A DNA stretch of 64,000 nucleotides from Termitomyces sp. T153 (taxonomy: Eukaryota; Basidiomycota; Agaricomycetes; Agaricales; Lyophyllaceae): assembly GCA_018296165.2 (NCBI GenBank), contig JACKQL020000060.1, forward strand, positions 248,001-312,000, read 5' to 3'. This document shows positions 1 to 11,634 of this stretch, one piece after another (within the stretch, counting starts at the first letter, position 1; the number at the start of each line of letters is the position of its first letter). Position numbers and translations under genes: made by a program. The notes under the pieces were generated by a model. The model saw only the letters and a program-made list of their open reading frames with translations. It ran no database searches and was not told where the DNA came from.

Positions 1-2
1 CA

Positions 3-525
3 GTTTCTACTTTCTGTGATCCCTTTTCTTAACAAGGCAGTGATTTACCAGATAAGTGTTCATGTCGTCTACAACAAAAGCTTCTGAAAATCCATGTGTA
101 TCCGGATAAACAAGAAAAGTTTGTGTTGTTATTATACAATAACAAAGAATATTTGGGAACAATGGATGTATTGTTCTGTGCTATGTTTCTGCTTTCTGTT
201 GTCCCTTTTCTTCATAAGGCAGTGGATTTGCGGACAAGTGCTGTGATATATATGACAAAAGATTTGGAAAGTCACGTGTTTCTGAATTGATAAGGAAAGT
301 TTTACGTTGTTACTATACACCAAACAGTAAAAATCCGGAAACAATAGATGCATTGTTTGAATGGTTCGGTTTCCGCTTTCTGCTCTTCGTTCTTTGAAAG
401 CAGTGGATTTATAGACCAGTACTCGTGGTGTCTATGACAAAGAATTAGGCAAACCATGTGTGTCCGAATCAAATGAGTCACGAGGAAAGTTTTATTTGTT
501 ACAGGCGGTACTTCTGCAACAACAA
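3..525. repeat. Degenerate 183-bp tandem repeat, about 2.9 units
   Basis: Units begin at about 3, 185 and 369 with GTTTCxxCTTTCTG, followed by shared blocks (CCCTTTTCTT, AAGGCAGTGGATTT, GGAAAGTTTT, ACAATxGATGxATTG). Spacing is 182 and 184 bp. The copies differ at many positions, so the array is old. Short ORFs cross it but none resembles a protein. It lies just upstream of the kinase-fold gene and may continue off the left edge. Confidence 0.75.
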
Positions 526-746
526 ACAAGCACTTCAACACAGCCTTTGTCAAAGTATACAAAATTACCTCTCCTGTGGATGGCGAACGAAAAGCAAACG
601 GTTGAAATTAATTTATTGCCATAAGCGGCGTACAATAACCAGCACCCCTCCAAACGATCAGAGTCTAAGTAATCAAAGCGGAGCCTGAAATTGCCAGTGT
701 TCTTCAACTGGAACAAACTTGGCTGGTCATCAATTTTCCAAGTTTG

Positions 747-1997
747 ATGGTATACCGCACAATCTCTGTACGTAATCGTCTCCTCTTCTCACAGCTTTCT
801 TCTTCATGTTCTATCACAGCGTATGCAAATTGCCGCATCTACATTATTGAACACTTCGCGAAACGTTTGGTTCAAGTACGCTGTCGTTTAAATTTTAGTC
901 CCCCCAGACACCTGACGCATGATTTGTTAAGGTTTCCCAGCGACGTCTATCGACCTGGTCATCGCCTTTCGCTCGGTCTTCCAGGAAGTAGATCCGCAGA
1001 AGTGGAGATCATTAAGGCGTTTACTCCATTTACTTCTTCTGCTGTCCTTCTGGTTCATGCACGGACTAGTGTGCATAATGAGGGACTTCCGCACCGGTTC
1101 ATACTGAAACTGGCAGATCGTCGAGTCTCTGACTCGTGGAATTTTCAACAAGAAGAGGATTATCAATCAAATATCAGCAAACATGGAGTATCCTTCAAAC
1201 TCCGAGACGATGAGGATATGTTGCCGTGGATGGAGTCATTCAGGTCATGGCAGAGATATGATGCTGCACATACTAAAGAACGCGAGGCATATAGTTATCT
1301 CAAAGAGGCTCAGACATCAGGGTTGATTCCTCGTTTCTTCGGTACCACGAAAATTGACATGATGACAACGGTTCCTCATCGATCTTTAAGTCACATCAAT
1401 GGCCTTCTACTCGAGTATATCCCTGGGCGTTCGATGGCAAAAATGAGGCCGGGTATTACCATCACGTTCGAGGAGGCGGAGGCTATCTCTCAGCGTGTCC
1501 TGGAGCTGGGGCGCCGGCTCCGCCGTTTTGGTGTTCGCCACTCCGACGTCCATGTTGGTAATGTCATCATTCGAGCAAAGGATGACTCTCCGGTCCTGAT
1601 TGATTGGGGTCTTGCCTCGTTACCGGCTCCGGGTGCTTCTTTGAATGAACGATGGAATAATGACAGTGTTCGAACGGATTTTCACAAAGACCTACGCTAT
1701 TTGCTTGAAGACGGGGTTTATTACGAAGGTCCCAACGATGACCCAGTTCATCCTCCGATCACGGCTGGCGGTATATGGCATCGCTTCAGAACTCCGTTGT
1801 CTGATGAGGAACAAATTCGATTCGCACGAGACTTGGGTTATGATTGGATCAATAAAGACATCTCCCGTCTACCTGACGAAGAAAAGGCCCTCTTCTATGA
1901 TGAAGACATGAGTGTAGACGTCAATCATGGTTTGCGGTGGAAAGTCAAGAAGGGCGTGAAGACTAGGGAAATGGATGACCCATGTCCAACAGAATGA
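747..1997 (+). CDS. Aminoglycoside-phosphotransferase / protein-kinase-like fold protein
   Basis: This 416-residue ORF starts at the first ATG (747) and ends at TGA 1995-1997. It has the kinase-fold landmarks in order. An ATP-binding lysine sits in FILKLADRR (K121). A hinge-like LLLEYIPGRSM lies near residues 215-225. The catalytic loop is RHSDVHVGNV, with D267 and N272. The metal-binding aspartate is in LIDWGL (D286). The HxDxHxxN layout and single-exon form fit APH/PKL-type small-molecule or protein kinases rather than canonical Ser/Thr kinases. I cannot name the substrate. The first 60 residues match nothing I know, so an upstream exon or a later start is possible. CpG content is normal, there are no internal stops, and it sits alone at the left edge of the transposon cluster. 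Confidence 0.8.
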   Translation: MVYRTISVRNRLLFSQLSSSCSITAYANCRIYIIEHFAKRLVQVRCRLNFSPPRHLTHDLLRFPSDVYRPGHRLSLGLPGSRSAEVEIIKAFTPFTSSAVLLVHARTSVHNEGLPHRFILKLADRRVSDSWNFQQEEDYQSNISKHGVSFKLRDDEDMLPWMESFRSWQRYDAAHTKEREAYSYLKEAQTSGLIPRFFGTTKIDMMTTVPHRSLSHINGLLLEYIPGRSMAKMRPGITITFEEAEAISQRVLELGRRLRRFGVRHSDVHVGNVIIRAKDDSPVLIDWGLASLPAPGASLNERWNNDSVRTDFHKDLRYLLEDGVYYEGPNDDPVHPPITAGGIWHRFRTPLSDEEQIRFARDLGYDWINKDISRLPDEEKALFYDEDMSVDVNHGLRWKVKKGVKTREMDDPCPTE

Positions 1998-3273
1998 AAC
2001 TCAAACTTCTTAAATGATGAATGCTACTGTCTTCGAAAGCTCTAGAGTGATACAGTTTGGTCCATGATGGCATTTAAGAATTCGACAACTCTTTTTTTAG
2101 CAGTCTTGAGAGAGGTGCAAGTTGATACCAATTCCTAAGTCCATGAAGTTTTTCTTTTTTCTCTCATCAACCACACAGCTATTACTTATATGGTAACTTC
2201 ATGTAGACAAATACCCATATACTCTGCGTCGAGATCAAACAGCCCTCGGGGAGAAATTCTCGAATAAGACTTTCACTGCTACGCTAACCTCAACTTCTTG
2301 TCCAAGAACATCTCTGGATGGTGATCGATGTCCCATTAAATCTCATTGCAGAGATGTTGTTTGCAAATGATCCACATTTGGTTTTCTGCGCCCATCTGCT
2401 GTCATATCATTTAGATAAATAGACATTGTTGTTTGTAATTGCATATTCATCTATCTTCTTGTTCCCCTCTTTCATTGAGTGGCCATATCCAAGTTTGATC
2501 ATTATGTTGAAGTGCTTGTGCTGTCAAAAGTCCTTCCAGAATGCCTAAGCTGTTCCTCATCATCAAATCTGATGTCCTCAAATGAAATGAACTATCCTCA
2601 CTGGTCAAGAGAAATCAAGTAATCAGGAGTCATCTGTAAGTCATTATAAGAATTGAAGCAATTGTAAAGTTTTTGAATCTTTCAATTAATTCCAGATTTC
2701 CAATATCACCCACTTAGCAGATGTCATCCCAGTTGATGAGAAAACTACTATGATTGATTCTATACTCATGAGTGGGACTGATTTACCCTGATCTTATGCC
2801 ACTACACCCTGAGAATTTCAATTATCCACCTGCTCCCTTACATGTAGTTCACACTTGACAGCCTCCTGCTTGTCCACATCCTGCACATCCTTTACAACAG
2901 TTTTCTGAGCACTATCACCACCAAGCTGGACTTTGTGAAATCAAAAAATGCTGTATAGATCCTGAGCTACTGCCTAAATGACCTCCTTATCTACAAACAG
3001 TTGATACTGAACATGATGAAGTTGGATTGTTCCAAGATTATTGTATCCCACCAGCACAAGATCCTGACTAAAATTTCACAATTCACCATTTAGCTGATGC
3101 ATCTACATTTCTGCATGATGATGTAGACACAGAGTCTTGCAACCCTCTTTCTGGCTTTGGCCCTACTGCACAGGAATTGTTAGAACAGCCTGATGTAACT
3201 TGGAAAACTTCCTTTTTCTATCTTTTTCTAGGTACTTCTGGAACTAGGTTACACTTTGAGTTCTTGAGGTCAC
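1998..3273. other. Gene-free stretch; host-to-transposon boundary
   Basis: CpG is still common to about 2,335 (3' flank of the kinase-fold gene) and then nearly vanishes. From about 2,690 to 3,180 the + strand holds short coding-like runs broken by stops, so it is probably transposon debris. I recognise no domain. Confidence 0.45.
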
Positions 3274-3679
3274 TGTCAGTGGACTTCCATTTCCAACCTC
3301 TGCAACTTAATCCAGTGCCTCTGCAGCTCACTGATGTCTCTGGGGCTCATTCCAGACCCCTGGAGATCTCCAGAGAACTGCGGAACTTTCTGTATTACCT
3401 CATTGGTCACTCCCCTAGGGTTAGGAGTGGCTCTGGTCTTGTGTATAGCCATTCCCATGCTTCTGCTAGCCACTGATGTGCTGCACCAAGCAGCAGGGAT
3501 CCTTAGACTTGTTCTCTTTGGATTTCCCTTTGTTAGGTGATTAGTTGCCATTGTATTGTTGTCTACTTGCTAATATACTTTCAATTCCCCTCTGCTAGCT
3601 GTGTGACTCTGAGCTGCCACTTCCAGAGGTTGCCCTTATAGCAGAGCAAGTCTCCAAAAACTGGTCTGGAAGCCCCTCA
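3274..3679 (+). repeat. LTR-A copy 1 (5' LTR of Gypsy relic A1)
   Basis: It runs from TGTCAGTGGACTTCC to GGAAGCCCCTCA (TG...CA ends, 406 bp). It aligns along its length with 5988-6374 and, reversed, with 16483-16849 and 26061-26377. Gag sequence follows once the solo LTR-B at 3681-4720 is removed, which identifies it as the 5' LTR of a + strand Gypsy element. Confidence 0.8.
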
Positions 3680-3680
3680 T

Positions 3681-4720
3681 TGTCACGACCCACTTCCTAG
3701 ACCCCCAGACATCATTCCCAGCCTTCATTCTCCCCTGGAGTCTCCCCCAATGCCCCATCAAACTCCTCAACCATTGTCTACCCTCCGCACCCACTCTGGG
3801 TAACTCCATGCTTCTCTGGCAAACCCTAACAGCCCTCTAGCTAACTCCAAGCCTTCTCTGCAGCCATAAACACTTCTCTTGACTCCTCTGAGCCCCTGGA
3901 ACCCTCCCCCACCATTCCTGACCCTGTTGTGCATCTCCAGCTCACCACCCTAATTCACCCAACCTACTCCAAAGCATCACAATGACCCCAGAGCAACTCC
4001 TGTGTCTCCAACTAATCCCATCAGAATATTGCTGTGGCCTGCCCCTCGATTGCAACTAACACCCATCAACTCTGCATGGCTCCATCAAGCCCTGCTGCCA
4101 CATCCACTGCCCCCCAGAGCTCTCCAGTAGTCAGTATATAATCTATAGAGTAACACCTCATACTCTAGTCTTGATATTGCATTAACTGGTTACTTGTGTC
4201 TTGTGTTTCTTTCTGTCTCTGTTTCTATTCTTAGCCTCAAATCTATCTCTTCTCTCTGTCTTGTCTCATCTTGATTGTCTCCATTTCCTTTGTTTCTCTA
4301 GGTCCTTTTCATCTCTGACATCAGTACAAACTCCACACATGTGCTACAACCTCCAAACATTCTTACAACACTCCAAACCTTGCCCTTTGCTCAGCCCCAG
4401 AACCCATCAAGTCTTGATTGATCCCCTGTCAAACTCTGGCTCCACTCCCATCATTCATGAGGCCTCTGCTTGCCCCACAGTCTATTTGCATGCCTATGGA
4501 CTTGTTCCTGATACCCATCCAAGCCCAATGTTTAACACACTTGGTCTTAGACTTTTCTGGACCACTCTGGACTTGCTTGGGCTGCTCTCCCTGACTTCCC
4601 CTCACAAGTCCCTCCAGTACACCAACAACCATGGAGCAAAGCATAAGCACAGAACATCATGTCTGCTTAGTAAAGACTCACCCAGTGTAGCTGAGCCTCC
4701 ATAGTCAGTCAAACCTGACA
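3681..4720 (+). mobile_element. Solo LTR-B, 1,040 bp, with CTCAT target duplication
   Basis: It starts TGTCACGACC and ends AAACCTGACA. CTCAT is present on both sides (3676-3680 and 4721-4725). The same junction without an insertion is visible at LTR-A copy 2 (around 6371-6378, CCCCTCATAGCTG), so this copy landed exactly at the LTR-A/leader boundary. No internal element sequence remains, so it is a solo LTR. Other LTR-B copies are at 14716-15474, 18229-18273, 24037-24932, 38400-39522 and 59265-60176. Its ORFs are not protein-like. Confidence 0.9.
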
Positions 4721-4725
4721 CTCAT

Positions 4726-5987
4726 AGCCACAAGGAACCTCTGAGCCTCTATTTGTCATGTCCCCACCAGGATTAAGCACTATGGAGCTCTATGTCACAG
4801 CTCACCAATGCAGACACCCCCTTGGAGGCTCCAGCCCTGCAGGACAAAGCCTGGAACCACCTGCTACACCTAGAAAACCAGGTGCAACTAACACAATCAT
4901 CTCTCACCCACCCAACAACTGAACTCTCCACCCTTTGTCAAACCACAGATCATATCTCCCAATGGCTCCAGGCACTGCTTGAGCACCTACCTCCTATTTC
5001 TGCACCTCTGCTGGTTGCAGAACCAACCCCTCCTGCCCCTGCTCTGGCCATCCCTGCACCACACCCCCTGCCACCAGGCATCTCCATGGATATGGATCCA
5101 GCCCAACAGCTCCATGCCATGCTGCTACTGTGCTGGAGATGTCAGAAGCCTGTGCACTTTGCACAATGTTGTCCTTTGGGTCTGAAGGTATGCTACCTCT
5201 CTAGAGCAGAGCAGGAGGAACTCCTTCTGCAACTGTTGGCTGCAAAGGATGCTGCCAGAGCTCTGTTGCCAGATGAGTTGACACCAGAGTTGACTCTGGA
5301 GGAGATCAGCACTTGCACATCACCCCTGGAGCTGGAGGAGGGATTTTTAGCCAAGCAATGGATGCAGTGTACACCTCCATTGCTAGGTACTAACAGGTTC
5401 TCATGTCTGTTGCTAGAAAATAAAATTGCCTTTTTTGATGCCTCTCATTCTAAGACAGAAGAACCTCAACATCCCCCTCCAGACATATAAATACCAACTC
5501 TGGAGCCTCAGCCAAGTCCCCCAATGCTAGCTAGGATCTGTTGGCACTGCCCTGCCTGGGTGCACCAAATGCCCCAACAGTATGTGGTGGCTTCAAGCCT
5601 GCCTGCCAACTCACTGTGTCTTGACATGGAAACTGAGACCACAGACACCCAGCAAGCTTGTGGAGTCACTGCTCTCCTAGATAGTGGAGCAACAGGACTG
5701 TTCTTGGACTTGGAGTTTGTCAAGTGCCACAGCCTGACCATGCAGCCACTTCCCAAGCCCATTCTAGTCTTCAATATTGATGGAACACTCAACAAAGCAG
5801 GCACTATCAGCTCCATGGTTGACCTCATCCTCTGTTATTGAAATCATGCAGAGCATGCAGACTTTGCCATCACTAGTTTGGGCAAGCAGGACATGATCCT
5901 TGGTTTCACATGGCTCTGGGAGCACAACCCTGAAGTAGATTGGGCCATGGGCAAGGTAGCAATAAGCCAGTGCCCTTGCAGGTGCTC
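4726..5987 (+). pseudogene. Ty3/Gypsy gag and protease remnant (element A1)
   Basis: A Gag-like frame opens at ATG 4792 (MSQLTN...) and runs 232 codons. It holds a CCHC zinc knuckle (CWRCQKPVHFAQCC, C-x2-C-x4-H-x4-C) at about 5131-5172, followed by an acidic Glu/Leu-rich tail. The usual central Gag domain is missing, so the frame is internally deleted; compare the copy at 24933-26060. The protease frame follows at 5524-5841, with the retropepsin core LLDSGATGLFLD (catalytic D codon 5680-5682) and, after a stop, DMILGFTWL. It ends exactly at the start of LTR-A copy 2 (5988), where a second element has inserted. No full-length product is possible. Confidence 0.8.
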
Positions 5988-6374
5988 TGTCAGGGGACTT
6001 CCATTTCCAACCTTCCAACCTATTCCAGCACCTCCACAGCTTGTTCAATGTCTCTAGGGCTCATTCTAGAACCACAGAGTTCTCTGTATTACCTCACCAA
6101 TCATTGTTCTACAGTTAGGACTAGCTCTGGCCTTCTGTACAGTAGTTCTCATGCCTCTGCCACCCACTGATGCCCCACACCAAGCAGCAGGAATCCTTAG
6201 ACTTGTTCTCTTTGGATTTCCCTCTGCTAGTCAATTAGTTACTGATTGCATTGTCATCTACTCCTGCTAATATATTTTGGATTCCTCTCTGCTAGCTGCA
6301 TGACTCTGATCCGCTGCTCAGAGGTCACTCTTACCACAGAACAAGTCTCCTAAAACTGGTCTGGAAGCCCCTCA
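5988..6374 (+). repeat. LTR-A copy 2 (5' LTR of nested element A2)
   Basis: It starts TGTCAGGGGACTTCC and ends GGAAGCCCCTCA (387 bp). The leader and MSQLTS start of a second Gypsy element follow directly. It interrupts element A1 between protease and reverse transcriptase. Confidence 0.8.
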
Positions 6375-6715
6375 TAGCTGTGAGAGACCTCCAAGCTGCT
6401 ATCTGTCATTTCCCCACCAGGATTAAGCACCATGGAGTTCTATGTCTCAGCTCACCAGCCTGACCATGCAGCCCCTCTCCAAGCCAATTCCAGTCTACAT
6501 CATTGATGGAACACCTAACAAAGCAGGTGCCATCAGCTCTGTGGTTGATCTGGTCCTCTGCTATTGGAATCATGTGGAGCATGCTGTTTTTACCATCACC
6601 AGCTTGGGTATGCAGGATATGATCCTTGGTTTCACATGGCTCTACAAGCACAACCCTGAGGTAGATTGGACCAAGAGAGAGGTAACCATGAGCAGGTGCC
6701 CTTAGAAGTGCTCTG
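6375..6715 (+). pseudogene. Gypsy A2 leader fused to protease, gag deleted
   Basis: The leader (CCCCACCAGGATTAAGCAC) and first Gag codons (MSQLTS, ATG 6442) match those at 4756-4810. The sequence then jumps in frame to the protease C-terminal half (LTMQPLSKPI...DMILGFTWL). The result is an 87-codon open frame that lacks Gag and the DSGA active site. Relative to A1 about 0.9 kb is missing, which makes this an internal deletion derivative. Confidence 0.7.
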
Positions 6716-9030
6716 CCTGCATTGCCAAGGACAGGGAAGAACACTGGCTTGAGTTCAAGAGCACACAGCCATCTGCACATGTCATGCTGGGCCTTTCCCC
6801 TTTACTAATCTGGACCTCCTGGATCCCCCACCTCTGGTGTTCCCTCATAGAGAGGCCCTCTACAAGGACAACTGGAGTAGAGTTTGGTGGCATACACAAG
6901 CTGGAGCTCCCAGACAAAGTGGTGGAGATGAGGGACCAGATCTATGCTACCACCAATGTTGTACCCACCTCAATGCATTCAAGGATGTTTTCTCCAAAGC
7001 CTCATTCAACTTGCTCCTAGAGCACAAGTGGTGGGACCACACCATTGAACTGCTGCCAGATTCTACACCCTTCAGCTGTAAGGTCTACCTGCTAGCACCC
7101 AGGGAGCAGGAAGAGCTCAATGCTTTCCTGCAAGAGAACCTGGACTCTGGTCACATCTGCCCTTCTAAGTCTCCAATAGATTCTCTGGTCTTCTTCATCA
7201 AAAGGAAGGATGGCTCACTCTGACTGGTCTAGGATTTTTGGGTTCTCAATGCCATGACAGTGAAGAACTGCTACTACCTCCCCCTCATCTCTGAGCTCAT
7301 CAACAACCTCTGGGGTGTGTAATACTTTACTAAACTAGAGGTCTGGTGGGGCTACAACAATGTGCATATCCAGGAGGGAGACAAGTGGAAGGCTGCCTTC
7401 CAGACTGACTGGGGATTGTTTGAACCACTCATTATGTTCTTTGGACTCACCAACAGCCTTGCCACCTTCCAGACAATGATGAACAACATCTTCTGGGACC
7501 TCATTGTGAAGGACATAGTGTGTGTATACCTTGATGACCTCCTCATCTACATCAAAATGCTGGAAGAACACCATTGGATCACCTGCCTTGTCTTGAAATG
7601 TCTCCACCAGCACCAGCTCTACCTCAAACTAGAGAAGTGTGAGTTTGAACAGACCTGGATTAAGTATCTTGGCCTGATCATCTCTCATGGAGCTGTGGAG
7701 ATGTACTTAGTGAAGATAGCAGGTGTGGCAGAGTGGCCAGAGCCCAAGAATAAGAAGGAGGTGCAGGTGTTCCTTGGCTTTGTGAACTTTTACTGGAGAT
7801 TCATCCAGGACTTCTCACATCATGCCCATCTGCTATTCAACCTCACTGGAAAGGATGTTGCATGGAGTTGGGGACCTCTGGAGCAGGTGGCCTTCAACAT
7901 CCTGTGCACTGTGACCTCCAGACCCATCCCCCTCTTTCTAGACAACAACTCCCCCTTCTGGGTGGAAGCTGACAGCTCTGACATTGCCACTGGAGCTGTT
8001 CTTTCACAGCAATCCCTGGAGGATGGGAAGTGGCATCTAGTGGCCTTTTACTCTAAGAGCCTGAATGCAGTAGAGCAGAGCTACAAGATCCATGACAAGG
8101 AGATGCTTGCCATTATCTGGTCATTTGAGGAGTGGCAGCACTTCCTGGAAGGTGCATAGCACAAGTTTGAGGTCTGAACAGATCACAAAAACTTCAAGTA
8201 CTTCTAGATAGCCAAGAAACTCAACCACTAACAAGCCCAAGAGCCCCTCTAACTAGCCAACTTTGACTTCTTGCTGCACCACAAGGCCAGCCAGAGTATC
8301 AAAAAATCAGATGCCCTGTCCCAGAGAGCAGACCATGGCACTGGAGGCAAGGAAAATAGCAACATTGTGCTCCTCCAGTAAGCTATGGAAGGTCTAGCCA
8401 TCAAGGGAGTGGAGGTAGACATCTTCTGGGACATCCAGCAGGGCAACTGGGATGGTCAGCAGGAGGAACATGTTGCTCAGGCAGCCAGAGCACTGAAATC
8501 AGGGTGTACCACAGGCACCAAATCAGTCCATGTGGATGAATGGGCCATCCAAGATGAGATCTTGACTTTTTGGAATTGTATCTATGTTCCCAATGTTCTG
8601 GAGCTCCACCAGAAGATTGTAGAGCAATACTACAACTCCTGGATTGCTGGGCACCCTACACAATGGAAAATGCTGGAGCAGGTTTCACAGAATTACTGGT
8701 GGCCCTGATATTCTAGTATATTGGATCTTACACTAGTACATGCAATCTCTGCCTCTGGACTAAGCCTCAGCACCATCTCCCCTCTGGACAGCTACACCCT
8801 CTACCCATCCCCACAGAGCAATGGAGTGTTGCCTCAATGGACTGCATTGTAGAACTCCCCAACACCCACAGTTACAACACCATCATGGTAGTAGTGGACC
8901 TGTCTGGGTGCACTTCATTCCAACTCACACCACCTGCTCTACTATGGGTACCACAAACCTGCACCAGAGAAATGTTTGGAAGCTCCATGGCCTCTCTGAT
9001 GCCTATGTCTCTGATTGGGGCCTGCAGCTC
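6716..9030 (+). pseudogene. Gypsy A2 pol: reverse transcriptase, RNase H, integrase (truncated)
   Basis: The RT core starts near 7000 (LLEHKWWDHTIEL...). It continues through FFIKRKDGSL, HIQEGDKWKAAF, MFFGLTNS, an intact catalytic YLDD (7527-7538) and FLGFVNFYWRFI. RNase H follows (EADSSDIATGAVLSQ, FYSKSLNAVEQ, HDKEMLAII) up to a stop at 8157-8159. Integrase zinc-binding and core pieces (SMDCIVELP, FIPTHTTCS, KLHGLSDAYVSDWG) run to about 9030, where the element is cut off in the catalytic core. Several stops sit where sister copies have Arg, Gln or Trp codons: TGA and TAG near 7221-7233, TAG 8157-8159, TGA 8175-8177. These are typical of C-to-T decay. Inactive. Confidence 0.88.
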
Positions 9031-11340
9031 TGATGCAGTTGCTGGCCCCTCTGAGGTGGTTATACCTGCTGCTGCCTACTGCAGTGCCTTCATCAAATGC
9101 CCCATCTTCATCTTCAAGTGCATCAGAGCATCCAGTGGCCACATTGAGCAATAAAGAAAAAGGGAAGGCAACTGCAACATTACTACCTGCACTGGCACAA
9201 GAGAGTACCACTTCCTTGTTGACTACCTGAAAGACAGTTGAGTGACACTTCTCTGCAAAGGAGGAGGGCAAGGACAAAGGAAAAGAGCCTGAGCATTCTA
9301 CTGCCACAGATGAGCAAATCACTCACCTTTTGTAGTGACCTCATGAAGCTGGAGTTCTAGAGGACATTGGAGCTGTCATCCTTGATAAACCTATAGTGCA
9401 GTTGGCACTAGCTCAAGTTCTGAACAAACTTGACATTGTTTGTAACCCAAGGAATGAGGCCTAGATGGACCTCTTCTGCTGAGCTTTGGGAAAGAAGAAG
9501 CAAGTAGCCTCCCCTCCTCAACTTCCAGAAGCAAAAAAGGCTCACACAGAGCCTTTTGTGTTTGTTGAGGGATCCTCAACTCAGAGGGCACCACTGGTGC
9601 CCTATGATGATGATGTCCCTGCTAGTGATGACCAGAGGATAGACAAGCACTCTGACTTCAAGGCAGCTTTGTCCACTGCTGGACCATTGAGTTTAGTTGC
9701 AGCCAAAGCTAGGCCATGAAAACCAGCAGCAGCTAAGGCTGGACTGTCAAGGTCTGCTACAACAAAGGCTCACACTGCAAAGCCAGCCATTGCTCCAGTA
9801 GTGGCAGATAAATTTGTGGTTGTTGCCACCCCAATTGCTCTTCCTACAAATGTGCCACAGAGATCAGAGGCAGGAATGATTTAGATCCTCAAACCAAGAA
9901 CCTATATTATCCCTAGTGCTTTGTCTCAGGAGCACTTCCCACCAGTGCATCAGGATCCCTGTGACAAAAAATTCTTTATCACCCAAGTACAAGCTGCTCA
10001 AGTGGCCATGGGTGCCCCAGTGGCATGTTACTCAGGCAGCAATGATGATGATGATGTCCCAATGTATAAACAACATACTTTGAACAGCAACTCAGATGAC
10101 AATGCTGCTGAGCATCATTGCAAGAAGCAACATAATGCTAATGCCAAACAGCTATTAGCTATGAAGTCCAAACTGGACCTCAAATGTCTGAATAATACAG
10201 TGCCTGGCCATGTTCCAGATGGCTGGGAGACCATGATGGTCTGTGAGCACTTTGAGCACCAGAATGACTTAAGGGGTATTCTTCACCCCAACTTCTACTG
10301 GTCACCAACAACCAATGCAGTCTTTGTTTGTAATGAAGTGGTCTCTGCCCATTTCACAGAGATGGCAGGGATATCTCATATATCTCCACACTATGAATTG
10401 TTATATTGGGGGGCTCCACAAGGGATGCCCATGAATCCAGAACAGCTATGGCTAATCCTGAAGCTCATTTTGGAGAGCCAAGCTAAGGTTACAATGACTG
10501 GGCAGAGACATGCCACTCTCTTCCTTTCTCTTCCTTCAGGAGTTCCATCAGATCTCCTTCTACACAGCTCCAGCCATTGAGTTGGAAACATCTCTGCTCA
10601 AAGGGGACTGCCACTGGTTATCAGTCCCTTGCCCTCATGTTTGTCAGCCATGCTTGGCCATACAGAGAACAATATGTGGGGAGTGTGACTAGATCAAGTC
10701 CCAATCAGCTGTTACTTTGACATCAATGCATGGGCATAGTACATCTTACACCACAGCCACCCAGGTTTGCAGAACCTGTACTCATGTGTGGCCATTGATG
10801 CTTTGTTACACATAGACCAATTTTCAGTCTTTGGATACATACTGGATCAGGCACTGGCCCTGACTCTACCACATGTATGAATGGCCTATATGAGGCTGTT
10901 TGCTATGGTGACAGCTCAACCTTGTCTCTATCAAGATGTGGTTGATGACTACCAGAACCATGTAGGGGAGTTTACTCCTTTCACCCCCTACACATTTGCA
11001 TAGGCTGCAAATGCTGCTTACACAAATCCATAATCTCAGTGAGATGGAGGTGATATGTCACCTCCTGGCAAACTGCATGCCACCCACCTAGGTGAAATAT
11101 GCATATACTTATGGTATATGCTTTCTTGATCACCACTGGTCAGGGAGCACATTGCATATGGATCTGTTCATGAAGGTTGACAATGAACACTGTAGTACTG
11201 GGTTAGAGTAATACTGATAGTTCTGGGGCTTTCTTGAAGACTTAGGCAGTCTACTCCAATTCAACACTGATGTCTTGATGAATGCTTGAAGTTGAAGGGG
11301 TTTACTTCCAAAATATTTCTATTCTGAATGCAGAGGGGTC
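9031..11340 (+). pseudogene. Broken Gag-like ORF of an unidentified retroelement
   Basis: A new sequence starts abruptly where the Gypsy integrase breaks at 9030. Open pieces, mostly in related + frames, run for about 2 kb. First comes a Ser/Ala/Lys-rich region (9015-9720), then an Asp-rich segment (SGSNDDDDVP), then a better preserved part at 10200-10690 (DGWETMMVCEHFEHQ, HYELLYWGAPQGMPMNPEQLW, LLLQEFHQIS). After that comes DINAWA-stop-YILHHSHPG (10719-10767) and FGYILDQALALTL. The last blocks resemble a hypothetical protein family I associate with agaricomycete transposons, but I cannot name it. The order suggests a Gag-like first ORF. Many stops are in CAG-to-TAG positions. Confidence 0.45.
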
Positions 11341-11634
11341 TCAACAAACTCCAGCCTAAGTGATTCACTCCCTGGGAACCACCGAGCCTTTGCCTATTAA
11401 TTGCCTGTCCATTTGCTACTCTACTTGGGCTATTTATACCTCTTTCTACAGTGCACAGACCACCCCCTACATGTGACTTTTGGTTCCATACTTTCCAGCC
11501 CCTTATTCATAACTGTTATTCTAATTCCCCCTTTTGGCATGCCTGTTTCAGTGCCACAGGCCAGTTCCTGGTTCCATCATTCCTCCTTTGCATTCTTAGC
11601 TTCCATTTGCCCCATTTATCTCTCCCTCCTTTGT

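Noticed and set aside
4201..4704. 167-codon + strand ORF
   Set aside because: It lies wholly inside solo LTR-B; other LTR-B copies do not keep the frame.
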